NCBI GenBank assembly: GCA_963839475.1
Contig: CAWIVH010000018.1
Coordinates: 558,001-622,000 of the forward strand
Origin: CAWIVH01 sp963839475
GTDB lineage: Bacteria; Acidobacteriota; UBA6911
DNA length: 64,000 bases
Direction of reading: 5' to 3'
The notes below the pieces were generated by a model that did no database searches, had not been told where the DNA came from, and worked only from the letters and a program-made list of their open reading frames with translations. A program made the translations under genes and the position numbers. Below are positions 54,418 to 63,523 of the stretch, piece by piece; positions within the stretch are counted from its first letter, which is position 1, and each line of letters begins with the position of its first letter.

Positions 54418-55920
54418 TCACGCCTTGCCGGTTTCGCGAATCCCATCGCCGGCCCCGCCAAGATTGGCGAGGCGCATTTCGGAATATTTCCTGGAAAGGA
54501 TAACCCCGTGCGCGCCGTTGCGGAAAGCGGCCAAGACTGCCGCCTTGGTTCCTTCCGGCGTGCTTTTGCTGTGCCCCGAAGCCGTGGGAATGTCGATATC
54601 GATGCCGGGAAGAATCAGTGTCTTGGTACCTGCAGCTCCGTCGATGGCACGCCTGGTTTCGCGCGCCACATAGTCAGCGGAAAACCCTGCGGAGGCGATT
54701 TCACCCAATGGCCGCTCCCGGTACTTCATGATTCCGTATTCAAAATTCAACAGGGATTGCGCATCGAGGTCGCCGTAAAGAGTGTTGGCGACATTCCTGC
54801 AGTATTGAGCCATCCGCTCCCCGCCGCAGTTGTGGTACATCACCATCTTCAGGAAATCGGAGTATTTGCTGAGCTCCTGCAGATCCTGCTGGGCACGGTA
54901 GAAGGGGCTGAAAGAATTGTTATGCCAGATGTGCCACCCCACGACCAGCTCCGGCCGGACCGATTTCACCTTGCGATAAATGGCTTCGTAAACCTCGCGC
55001 AGGCTGTCGTGCCAGAACTGCTCCCACGCCAGGATCTCCGGGTACTTCATCGCCGTGCGCAAAAACGTGACATGGTAGCCGTCAACCGGCCGGATGCCGG
55101 TCTCGATATTGTTTACGTACTCCTGCAGCCGGGCATAGCCCTCTTTCACACGGCCGAAATCGATGTAGCCCAGCTTCTTTGCCTTCGCTTCGCAGTAGCG
55201 GCAGAAGCAGCCCACGCGGCTGGGATCGGCGCTGCCGCCATGGTTGGAGCCGAGCGCATCTCCCAGGGCGCCCTGACGTTCGGACCCCCACATGATGCCG
55301 TCGATTTCATAGCTGCGGGCGTAGTCTTCGAATAATCCCAGAAGAAAATTCCGGTGGTAGGGATTGTTCATGCATAACTGCCGGCGGGGACGCCCGTGCA
55401 GATCGATTTCCTGCAGCTTCTCGATGCCCGGAAGGTCATTGCGCCATACATCCTCGGTCCAGAGAACCGTCTTCATGCCCCGGCGCTTTGCCTCCGGCAG
55501 AACCGCAGCGATAATATCAAGGTCGCCATGGTCCGGCGCGCGAGTGTCTTCAGGCCGTATTCCAGTTTCCCTGTAATACTGGGGATGAACCAGGCCGTAA
55601 TTGCCGCCGTGAAAATTCAGGTCATACTCCTGCTTTCCGTGGTCGGGCAGTGGTTGGCCCGGCACCTGACGACCGGCAATCCCGCGGCCGTAAGTGAACA
55701 CGGCGAGAAAAAGCGTGTTGACGGCGCCGAGTTTCTGGAGTTTCTCGCACACCACGGGTACGCCTTCGTCAACAAAGGAAACCGCCCCTACCTGGATTCC
55801 CACGGTTTGGCCCGATCCCTTGGGCGAAACCGTCGATTCGTCCTGCGCGCGCAGCGGCTGCATCGCCGCCAGGCCAATGCTGGACAGCAGAAATTCCCTC
55901 CGGCCTACATCTTCGATCAT
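54418..55920 (-). CDS. Tat-exported TIM-barrel glycosidase-like protein
   Basis: The 500-residue protein begins with a twin-arginine leader GRREFLLSSIGLAAM, from an ATG set by GGGAGGAG. The rest is a TIM barrel with KTVLWTEDVWRND, DGIMWGSERQGALGD and GWHIWHNNSF segments typical of GHL/alpha-amylase-like barrels, and a CFCRYCEAKAKKLGY motif that may be a disulfide or metal knot (two CxxC-spaced cysteines). I cannot name a family or its acid residues. It stands upstream of the YhcH-type gene on the same strand with a gap of about 70 bases. Exported side: likely a glycan-degrading enzyme of the 36-56 kb set. Confidence 0.65.
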   Translation of the reverse strand: MIEDVGRREFLLSSIGLAAMQPLRAQDESTVSPKGSGQTVGIQVGAVSFVDEGVPVVCEKLQKLGAVNTLFLAVFTYGRGIAGRQVPGQPLPDHGKQEYDLNFHGGNYGLVHPQYYRETGIRPEDTRAPDHGDLDIIAAVLPEAKRRGMKTVLWTEDVWRNDLPGIEKLQEIDLHGRPRRQLCMNNPYHRNFLLGLFEDYARSYEIDGIMWGSERQGALGDALGSNHGGSADPSRVGCFCRYCEAKAKKLGYIDFGRVKEGYARLQEYVNNIETGIRPVDGYHVTFLRTAMKYPEILAWEQFWHDSLREVYEAIYRKVKSVRPELVVGWHIWHNNSFSPFYRAQQDLQELSKYSDFLKMVMYHNCGGERMAQYCRNVANTLYGDLDAQSLLNFEYGIMKYRERPLGEIASAGFSADYVARETRRAIDGAAGTKTLILPGIDIDIPTASGHSKSTPEGTKAAVLAAFRNGAHGVILSRKYSEMRLANLGGAGDGIRETGKA

Positions 55921-56082
55921 TGGCTCCTCCCTTTGCTGAATCTCCCGCACTGCCGGTCGACTCCCGCAGAGCATAACGCCGATCGTTTTTCCCCTCCACA
56001 ATTAAACTGCGAGAACCGGGAAGAGCAATCCATCGTCTCGCTGTGGCTGTGGCAGTTTGATTTGCAGCGATACATTAGGGTC

Positions 56083-57429
56083 ATGATGCGTATAATGCCT
56101 GACGGGATTGATCTTATGGTTTGGCTGATCTATAACCTGCTCTTCACGGCTGCTTTCGTCGCGGCTTTGCCCTACTACCTTTTCCGCATGTGCCGCCGCG
56201 GTGGGTATCGGCTCGGTTTTGGGCAACGATTGGGCTGGTATGACAATGCGCTGCGCCTGAGGATAGCCGAGCGACACCGGATTTGGGTCCATGCCGTCAG
56301 CGTCGGGGAAGTTTCGGTGGCGCTGCGCTTCATGGACGCCTGGCGCCAGAATCATCCAAACACCGCTTTTGTGCTCAGCACCACAACCTCAACCGCACAC
56401 GCGCTGGCCGGCCGGTCATTGAACTCCGACGACGTGCTGGTCTATTTTCCAGTCGATTTTCCGCCAGTGCTCCGCCGTGTGATCCACATGATCGGTCCGC
56501 GGATGCTTGTCCTGACGGAAGGTGAGTGGTGGCCGAACCTGATCCGGATGATCCGCTCGCGTGCCATTCCTATTCTGTTGATCAATGGCCGGATGTCACA
56601 GAATTCCTTTCGCGGCTATCGTCGCCTGCGCTGGTTCTTTTCGAGGGTGTTGCGGATGGTCGATCTGATCTGCGTTCAAAGCCGCCAGGACGCGGACCGG
56701 CTGCTCAGCCTGGGTGCGGATCCCGCCAGCGTGCATATAACGGGAAGCGCAAAATACGACGCGGCGCGGCAGGACGCTGATAGCCTGAGGAAGGCAGTAG
56801 AAATTCTGGAGGCAGCAGGGATGGCATCGACCGACACGTTTCTGCTCGGCGGCTCCACCTGGCCCGGCGAAGAAACGGTCCTCCTCGAAGCCTACCAGAG
56901 ATTCAAGACCATCTACCCGGAACTCCGCTTAATTCTTGTGCCGCGCCACGCCGAACGGCGCAACGAGATAATGACGGAAATTCTTTCCCGCGGACTTCGG
57001 GTTGCGCAGCGCAGCCGCATGCACGATGCGGCGAGACCGCTCGAACCACCGGATGTACTGTTGATCGATACTACCGGCGAGCTTAGGCATCTCTTTGCCG
57101 TCGCATCGGTCATCTTCATGGGAAAGAGTCTGGCCACGCATGGCGGTCAGAACATCATTGAGCCGGCAGCCTGCGGCAAACCGATCATCATCGGGCCGAA
57201 CAACGAAAACTTCACGGAGGTGGTCAACGATTTCCTGGCAGCCAACGCGGTTATCCAGGTCTCCGACGCTTCGGCCCTTTTCGAGAGTTTGAGCCAGCTG
57301 CTCGCTGACCCATCCAGACGCAATAAGTATGGAGAGTGCGCGGCCGCATTAGTTGAGGAAAAGCGCGGAAGCCTGGAAAAAACTCTGAAACTGGCGGCCG
57401 GAATCAGGCTGTCAAAGCCGGTTGATTGA
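56083..57429 (+). CDS. waaA: 3-deoxy-D-manno-octulosonic acid (Kdo) transferase
   Basis: This GT30 enzyme adds Kdo to lipid A in LPS biosynthesis, at the inner membrane. Visible motifs: an N-terminal membrane helix (about 10-35), WVHAVSVGEVSVALRF with the catalytic Glu, LSTTTSTAHAL, YFPVDFPPVLRRVI, LTEGEWWPNLI, HITGSAKYD, GGSTWPGEE, VPRHAERR and GGQNIIEPAACGKPIIIGP. Length, about 448 residues, is normal. Start is uncertain among in-frame ATGs at 56083, 56086, 56095 and 56116; the open frame extends much farther upstream but there it only shadows the opposite gene. A terminator follows 27 bases after the stop. It shows that the host builds LPS. Confidence 0.9.
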   Translation: MMRIMPDGIDLMVWLIYNLLFTAAFVAALPYYLFRMCRRGGYRLGFGQRLGWYDNALRLRIAERHRIWVHAVSVGEVSVALRFMDAWRQNHPNTAFVLSTTTSTAHALAGRSLNSDDVLVYFPVDFPPVLRRVIHMIGPRMLVLTEGEWWPNLIRMIRSRAIPILLINGRMSQNSFRGYRRLRWFFSRVLRMVDLICVQSRQDADRLLSLGADPASVHITGSAKYDAARQDADSLRKAVEILEAAGMASTDTFLLGGSTWPGEETVLLEAYQRFKTIYPELRLILVPRHAERRNEIMTEILSRGLRVAQRSRMHDAARPLEPPDVLLIDTTGELRHLFAVASVIFMGKSLATHGGQNIIEPAACGKPIIIGPNNENFTEVVNDFLAANAVIQVSDASALFESLSQLLADPSRRNKYGECAAALVEEKRGSLEKTLKLAAGIRLSKPVD

Positions 57430-57455
57430 CAACCTTCTGAATCCAGCCTTTATCT

Positions 57456-57474
57456 GCCGCCGGGGCGGCTTTTT
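57456..57474 (+). terminator. Rho-independent terminator of waaA
   Basis: A 5-bp GC stem (57456-57460 with 57465-57469, loop CGGG) followed directly by TTTTT, 27 bases after the waaA stop. Confidence 0.75.
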
Positions 57475-57555
57475 GCCTTTGATTCCGAAGCTGAATGATG
57501 CTGACGGCAGGCGCCGCACTGCATGCTGAGGGTGCTGCAGTACGGCGTTGCGCTT

Positions 57556-59394
57556 TTACTCCTTGGCCCCGGCCTTTTCGAGTGCCGCCTTTAGGTAAGG
57601 GATATCACGCGCGTGCTTCAGTGGGGTCGCACCTTTTGCATCCTTGGTGCCCGGATTCGCCCCCGCCTGCAGAAGAAGTTCCGCAGTTTCGGCATCCCCG
57701 AAATCGAGGGTGGTTGCATACAGAAGCGGGGTGAAGCCAAACCGGTCGATTGCATCCACTTTGGCCCCGGCATTCAATAGAATATTCGCAATGTCACCAT
57801 GGTGGGCAATCACTGACCAATGGAGCGGAGTCATGGAATCCGCGTCCTTCACATTCACGTCCACCCCAGCCGCGAGGAGGGTTTTTACGGTGCCGGCATT
57901 ACCCATGGAAACGGCGCAATTCACGGGCAGGATCGGAGACATCCCGAGCAGGTTCATGGCTCGATGGGGATCGGCACCCTTGGCCAGAAGCATAGCCAGG
58001 ATTTCCTTGTCTCCCGCGAATGAAGCCAAAAACAAAGGCGACGCGTTAAAGACCACATCTTTGCCAGAGTTCACCTCCGCGCCGTTGTCCAGCAGAAGCC
58101 TGACCGAGGCAGCAGTACCGGTGTAGGTTGAAGCGATCATCAATGCGGTAAATCCGGTTTTGGCTTTGGCGCGGACATCGGCACCGCGGTCGATCAACAG
58201 CTTCACCTTCTCCGGATCCATCGCAGCCATCATGAGCAGGGTGGTTCCCTCAGGAGTACTGACGTTGGGGTCCAATCCGGAATCCAGCAGCGCCCGCAGC
58301 TCCGCTGCCGTACCGAACAATGCCGTCTCCATCCAAGGTTTCAGTCCTTTGGGTTCAAGCTCCGTAACCGGTTGCGGAGCTGCCGGCTGTGCTGATCTGG
58401 GAAGAGTCAGCATGAACGCCATGGCGGCCCAGCAGGCCGCATCCATGGAAATAAACTGATCATGACCGTAGGGAAAGCCGGCATCAACATACGCTGGGCT
58501 TATGGGAGCCGGCGAAACCTGGCGTGTTGGAACGCGCCACACGCCCTTTTCATCCTGGGTTGACAGCAGAGATCGGATGCCCTTTTGCCAGGCCGGATCG
58601 GTTACCGGCACTCCACCTCCAACATGGAGCGCAACGAGCGCCGCACCAGTTGAATAGGCATCCGGCTGCAAATGAGGCAATTGCGCCCAGCCGCCATCGG
58701 CACGCTGGAGAGCGAGGAGTTCGCGGGCCGCACGCGCGCACTCTTCGGAAGTTGCTCCTGCGTAGTGAAGGCCAAAGAGGCGGTAAATGAAATCCTCGGT
58801 GTCACGAGGCTTCGCGCCGAGCAGCCAGTTTTTGGCGCGGGACTGACGCTCCGCAACCTCCTGATGCAACTGAGACGGCGCGGCTATCTGGATAGCGCGC
58901 AATGCCACGGCGGTGGCGGCAAACAGGCTGTACGACTGTGGCGGACGCGAATCGAAGGTTGGCCAGTGCCCGTCGGCCTTCTGCCAATTGGCGATCCGGC
59001 GGGCATAAACCGCTGTCACCAGGTTGGGCCGGACCCCCGCTGCGTGAGCTGAGATAAGGGCCCAACCATCGGATACCGCCGGATCGATGATCATCGGATC
59101 CTGTACCGCCTGGTCGATGGAGGTGAAGTCAGGGGATTTCTTGAATCCGTCGCCCACCAGCTCTTTGGCCAGGGCCTCATTCACCGATATTCCCCGTTCG
59201 CGGGCTGCCTGGAAGGTCAACAACGGCATGGCATGGTTGTGGCACGAAAAGCAGACCACAGCTTTGGAGAATCCCTCAGCCCCCTTCTGGATTGTTGCGA
59301 TCGATCGCTCCGCCGCCGAGCGGATTTCGGCGGGCGGGTGCGTCTGGGCCTGCAACGCGGGGAGGAAAAGCAAAACTGCGAAGGCCAGCCGCAT
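57556..59394 (-). CDS. Exported cytochrome-c-motif, toroid and ankyrin-repeat protein
   Basis: The 612-residue protein has a signal peptide (about 1-17), a CFSCH haem-c binding motif (Cys48, Cys51, His52), a squalene-cyclase-like alpha/alpha toroid (about 60-355, repeats ADGHWPTF, RADGGWAQLPHLQPDAYSTG, DEKGVWRVPTR), and about six ankyrin repeats to the end (about 380-605, e.g. GTTLLMMAAMDPEKVKLLIDRGAD, FNASPLFLASFAGDKEILAML, SMTPLHWSVIAHHGDIANILL). Start at 59394 is supported by AAGGAG seven bases upstream. Similar combinations are found in Acidobacteriota and planctomycetes; function unknown, but a periplasmic redox or scaffold role fits the haem motif. Confidence 0.82.
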   Translation of the reverse strand: MRLAFAVLLFLPALQAQTHPPAEIRSAAERSIATIQKGAEGFSKAVVCFSCHNHAMPLLTFQAARERGISVNEALAKELVGDGFKKSPDFTSIDQAVQDPMIIDPAVSDGWALISAHAAGVRPNLVTAVYARRIANWQKADGHWPTFDSRPPQSYSLFAATAVALRAIQIAAPSQLHQEVAERQSRAKNWLLGAKPRDTEDFIYRLFGLHYAGATSEECARAARELLALQRADGGWAQLPHLQPDAYSTGAALVALHVGGGVPVTDPAWQKGIRSLLSTQDEKGVWRVPTRQVSPAPISPAYVDAGFPYGHDQFISMDAACWAAMAFMLTLPRSAQPAAPQPVTELEPKGLKPWMETALFGTAAELRALLDSGLDPNVSTPEGTTLLMMAAMDPEKVKLLIDRGADVRAKAKTGFTALMIASTYTGTAASVRLLLDNGAEVNSGKDVVFNASPLFLASFAGDKEILAMLLAKGADPHRAMNLLGMSPILPVNCAVSMGNAGTVKTLLAAGVDVNVKDADSMTPLHWSVIAHHGDIANILLNAGAKVDAIDRFGFTPLLYATTLDFGDAETAELLLQAGANPGTKDAKGATPLKHARDIPYLKAALEKAGAKE

Positions 59395-59809
59395 AGATAC
59401 TCCTTGAAGATCGAGTTTTAACCGTTGATTTGCCCGAGACAGCAAATTGGATTACCGGAATATATACCCGCCAAGCCATGATTACAATATTGAAATTACT
59501 TTTCATTTCTATATTCTTGGATCTGGCCCCGGATCCCGGGCGGAAAGTCGGCTGATCATGGGGCAATTCCGGGTATGACGGTCCATGATCTTGCGGACGA
59601 TTTGAGATGGGATCTGGCTTCCGGCTGGTTGCTCTATCTGTATTCCTAAGAGATCAGAAGTCTCTTATAGACCTCCGGCCCCCCAGCGACATAAAATCTC
59701 ACGAATCCTGTAAAATTGGCCGATCAGGTTCTGAGAAAAATCCGGAGGTGCCAGCAGATTTCCAGGTGGGTGAGTTTCTGCATCGGGAACCCTTGAGGGA
59801 GTGGCCGGG
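59395..59809. other. Divergent intergenic region of about 415 bases
   Basis: It separates the ankyrin gene (minus) from the GlmS-like gene (plus). TTGAAA (59490-59495), a 16-base spacer and TATTCT (59512-59517) form a weak plus-strand promoter candidate. A 6-bp hairpin (59648-59653 with 59661-59666) lies downstream. The ribosome site of the GlmS-like gene, GAGGGAG, is at about 59795. Confidence 0.4.
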
Positions 59810-62800
59810 ATGAAAGAATGGATACGTTCCTTCATAGCGGGGCTGTCAAGGTGGAAGCTTTACATTGGACGTGCGATGGACAAGATCCCGCCACGGTCTA
59901 TCGTTCTCTTTCCTCTCAGGCCCAACATCCTCCCTTGTGGGCTCGCCGGCCTGGTCGCGATTCAAGGACCGGAAGCGACTTCGAGCCGAAGTCTGGATGA
60001 TCTCATTGCAGCTTTTGAATCCGAGGATCCATTTGCCCCCGAAGCGCTCGTGAGGATAGAAAGCAGTCTGCTGGCGCTGAAGCAGGATGCGAGATATCAA
60101 TTTGCCCTGCATCAAAAAGGCGGTATCGAAAACCTCAATATGCATGCGCGCCGCCTGAAGACGTTGCTTGCCGCCGGGGAGGCCGCGCTCGATTCCGGTC
60201 CCCCGCTCTCCAGCGGGGAAGTTGAGGAAATTTCCGGCCGTCTCTTGCGATTGAAAGACATTCTCTGGGGCCTGGAAGAGGACCTGCTCAAGAACCAGGG
60301 CAAAATCCTGGATCTCAGCGGGAGCGAATGCCTGAGTTCTCTTCCGGCATTTCAGTCTTACCAGCGGCTCAACCTGCTGCTCAATACCATTGACCGGCTG
60401 GAAGTGCGCGGCCGGGATTCTGCCGGCGTGGAGATGGTGCTGAAATATAAGAATCCGGAAGCGCAGGCAAAGGCCTTGGACGAGCTCAAGGGTGCCGAGC
60501 TCTACCCTGAAATGCTGGACCGGGAGGCTCCGGGAGATCTGATCCATCGATCGATTCGCCGCCTGGAGGATTCGATCGCATTCACCTGGAAGACAGCTTC
60601 GGTTGCGGGTGAACTGGGAAAGAATTGCCGGGAACTGCGCGAGACGATCCGAGCCGATGCCGTTCTTCACAAATTGGCATCAGCCGGCCCGATTGCCGCC
60701 GTCTGTTTCGGTCACACGCGCTGGGCTTCGGTCGGCGCCATCAACGTCTCGAATTGCCACCCCGTAAATAACCACGCCATTCGGGAGCAGGACGCGACGG
60801 AGAATTCCCTGCTCTCATTTCCAAAATATGGGACCGGGCCCTGGACGATCGAAGCGGCGCTTAACGGCGACATCGATAATTATGCGATCCTGCAGGCAGA
60901 GTTGGAGTCGGAGGGTGTGCGCATGAGTCCCTTGGTTACAACCGACACCAAGGTGATTCCTCTTCAGGTTGAAAAGCATCTCCGCCAGGGATTGGATCTA
61001 CGTGAATCATTCCGTCGCTCGGTATGCGAATTTGAGGGGTCGCATGCCATTGCGATGCGCAGCAATCTGGAACCCGGCCGCACCTACCTGGCTCTGCGCG
61101 GCAGCGGCCAGGCACTTTTTGTCGGCCTCGCACCGAACCACCATATTTTCGCTTCCGAGGTCTACGGCCTGGTTGAGGAAACACCCGAGTTCATCGCCCT
61201 GGACGGCGAGAGTGAGCGTATTCCCGGAGATCCATCCACCCGGGGCCAGATCTTCATCCTGCGCGATGACCAGCCGCGCCTCCAGGGCATCGAAGCACTG
61301 CACTACGACGGATTTCCGCTGAAGATTCCTCCCACGTCCATGCGCCGCGCGGAAATCACCACGCGGGATATTGACCGCGGCATTTACCCTCACTTCCTGC
61401 TCAAGGAGATCCACGATGCACCTCTCTCCATCCGCAAGACGCTTCGAGGCAAATATTTGAACATCGAGCGTGATGGGCACAACTCGGTCCGATTCAACCT
61501 TGGAACGGAGGTCGTTCCCGGACGCATACGAGAGGGGCTTGTGTGCGGCGAAATCCGCCGCATCTATGTTATCGGGCAGGGAACCGCTGCGGTTGCCGGG
61601 TCCGCGATTGCAGAAGCTCTAAGCATCTACCTGCGCGGAGCGCCGATTCAGATCCAGGCCCGCAAGGCCTCAGAACTCAGCGGATATGCGACACCGGCAG
61701 AGCTCAAGGATGCATTGGTTATTGCCGTTACGCAGTCCGGCACGACCACGGACACCAACCGGGCGGTGACTATGGCCCGGGAGGCGGGCGCACACGTGCT
61801 GGCAATAGTAAACCGGCGGCAGTCCGACATCACCAGCCGGGCCCACGGTATCTTTTACACAAGCGACGGGCGCGATATCGAAATGTCGGTGGCATCGACC
61901 AAAGCCTTTTATGCCCAGATTGTGGCAGGCTTCGTTCTCGCTCTGTTTTTTGCGCAGATACTCCGCACGTTGCCCGATGATCGTATCGCCGGCGAACTCG
62001 CGGCGCTCCGGCGAGCTCCGCACCTCATGGATGGCGTCATCGAGCGGCGTGAGCATCTGCAGCAGGCCGCGTGGGAACTTGCACGCGGAAAGAAGTACTG
62101 GGCGGTGGTTGGCAACGGTGCCAACAAAGTGGCCGCCGACGAGGTGCGGATCAAACTAAGCGAGCTCTGCTACAAAACCATTTCATCGGATATCATTGAA
62201 GACAAGAAACACATCGATCTGTCCGCCGAACCGCTGATTCTTGTTCTCGCGGCTGGTTGCCCTGAAATCGTAACCGGTGACATCGTCAAGGATGTCGCGA
62301 TCTTCAAGGCCCACGACGCGCGAGTCATCGTTGTCGCCGATGAAGGGGAAGATCGTTTCAACTCTGTCGCCGACCATGTTTTTGCGGTTCCAAGGGCTCC
62401 CTTTCCGGTTTCCGTTATTCTCAACACCCTCGCGGGCCACATTTTTGGCTATTACGCAGCACTCACCCTGGATGAGCAGGCGGGGAGATTCCGCAATTTC
62501 CGGAGCCGGATCGCGGAAATCCTCGCAGGGCATCGGGTCCATGGCTACTCTTCATACGAGAGTGTCCAAGAACGCGAAATGAAACGGGTTGCGGAAGAAG
62601 TATCAAGCCTCATGGCCGACTGGCGCACCAAAGGACACCTGGCCAGCCTGAACAGTGAAACAGCAGCCGACCTGATGCTGCTCCTCAAATATGCCTCGGG
62701 GAAATTACCCCTGGAAGACTTTCGGGAGGACTTCAGCGGACGTGCTCAAGGCACGCCGCTGGACGCCCTGCTTCATTGTCTTGGGAGGGCGATTGACGAA

Positions 62801-63457
62801 CTCGGCCGCCCCATCGATGCCATCCGGCATCAGGCAAAGACTGTCACCGTGGGAACGAGCCGGAAGGCCGATACGCCACGCGGTGTACTGTTCGATCAGC
62901 TTTTTGCGCTCGGTTTCACGGCCGAAAATCTGAGAGCGCGAGAGGTTCTCTCACTCAAACGGATTCAGGCGGCAATTGCCGCTCTGCGCGGTTATACCCT
63001 GTATCGGATTCAAGGACTGGAAGAGGATGGCGCTCCATCGGATTCCTCCACAATCTCCATCGAGCGCCGCAGCGGAACCTCCGAAACCATGACCTCACGA
63101 GTCGACAAGGGAGGCCCGCTCGTTGGGACCAAGCGGACCATCGTCAGAACCGGCGAAATATTCGCAGGGGCGGGCCGTTCGGATGGCGCTCCGATTGTCA
63201 TTGTGCCACTCCTCGGCGCGCACATCGCGGTGGAGCAGCTTCTGCTCCTTCATGTGGCTTTCCGGGAAGACCTTTCAGCCGCCGCGAAAAAGGAGATCAT
63301 TGGAGTGAAAGCGAGCGACATCAGGAACCTGTTGAACGAAAGCAACCTGCCGTGGTCTGACGATTACCTCGAGGCGATGCCGATAGCAACGCTCCTCGGA
63401 GAGGCGCCCGAGGTGACTGCCGAGGCGATCCGGCATTCCATGAATGTCAGCTCATAA
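59810..63457 (+). CDS. Enlarged GlmS-like protein: split glutaminase domain plus SIS domains
   Basis: This 1,215-residue protein resembles glutamine-fructose-6-phosphate aminotransferase (608 residues normally) but is twice as long. The CGLAGLVAIQ box (Cys43) matches the GlmS start CGIVG, yet 42 residues precede it. About 135 extra residues then come before RGRDSAG (about 200-206, GlmS RGYDSAG), with GHTRWAS (301-307), NGDIDNY (352-358) and TDTKVI after. SIS domains follow: YVIGQGTAAVAGSAIAEAL, VTQSGTTTDTNRAV, VVGNGANKVAADEV and DIIEDKKHIDL. A long C-terminal extension (about 900-1215) is unknown. Start at 59810 follows GAGGGAG; a GTG at 59801 is less likely. glmM lies 66 bases downstream. 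Role in aminosugar supply is inferred. Confidence 0.82.
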   Translation: MKEWIRSFIAGLSRWKLYIGRAMDKIPPRSIVLFPLRPNILPCGLAGLVAIQGPEATSSRSLDDLIAAFESEDPFAPEALVRIESSLLALKQDARYQFALHQKGGIENLNMHARRLKTLLAAGEAALDSGPPLSSGEVEEISGRLLRLKDILWGLEEDLLKNQGKILDLSGSECLSSLPAFQSYQRLNLLLNTIDRLEVRGRDSAGVEMVLKYKNPEAQAKALDELKGAELYPEMLDREAPGDLIHRSIRRLEDSIAFTWKTASVAGELGKNCRELRETIRADAVLHKLASAGPIAAVCFGHTRWASVGAINVSNCHPVNNHAIREQDATENSLLSFPKYGTGPWTIEAALNGDIDNYAILQAELESEGVRMSPLVTTDTKVIPLQVEKHLRQGLDLRESFRRSVCEFEGSHAIAMRSNLEPGRTYLALRGSGQALFVGLAPNHHIFASEVYGLVEETPEFIALDGESERIPGDPSTRGQIFILRDDQPRLQGIEALHYDGFPLKIPPTSMRRAEITTRDIDRGIYPHFLLKEIHDAPLSIRKTLRGKYLNIERDGHNSVRFNLGTEVVPGRIREGLVCGEIRRIYVIGQGTAAVAGSAIAEALSIYLRGAPIQIQARKASELSGYATPAELKDALVIAVTQSGTTTDTNRAVTMAREAGAHVLAIVNRRQSDITSRAHGIFYTSDGRDIEMSVASTKAFYAQIVAGFVLALFFAQILRTLPDDRIAGELAALRRAPHLMDGVIERREHLQQAAWELARGKKYWAVVGNGANKVAADEVRIKLSELCYKTISSDIIEDKKHIDLSAEPLILVLAAGCPEIVTGDIVKDVAIFKAHDARVIVVADEGEDRFNSVADHVFAVPRAPFPVSVILNTLAGHIFGYYAALTLDEQAGRFRNFRSRIAEILAGHRVHGYSSYESVQEREMKRVAEEVSSLMADWRTKGHLASLNSETAADLMLLLKYASGKLPLEDFREDFSGRAQGTPLDALLHCLGRAIDELGRPIDAIRHQAKTVTVGTSRKADTPRGVLFDQLFALGFTAENLRAREVLSLKRIQAAIAALRGYTLYRIQGLEEDGAPSDSSTISIERRSGTSETMTSRVDKGGPLVGTKRTIVRTGEIFAGAGRSDGAPIVIVPLLGAHIAVEQLLLLHVAFREDLSAAAKKEIIGVKASDIRNLLNESNLPWSDDYLEAMPIATLLGEAPEVTAEAIRHSMNVSS

Positions 63458-63523
63458 TCCATCGTGGGCACTGGCCACAGGTCGGGGCATTAGCTTCGGA
63501 TATCAGCAAAGCGAGAAAACCCT

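Noticed and set aside
55396..56082. Long upstream extension of the waaA frame
   Set aside because: It runs antisense through the TIM-barrel gene; the Kdo transferase family starts just before the membrane helix near 56083-56116.
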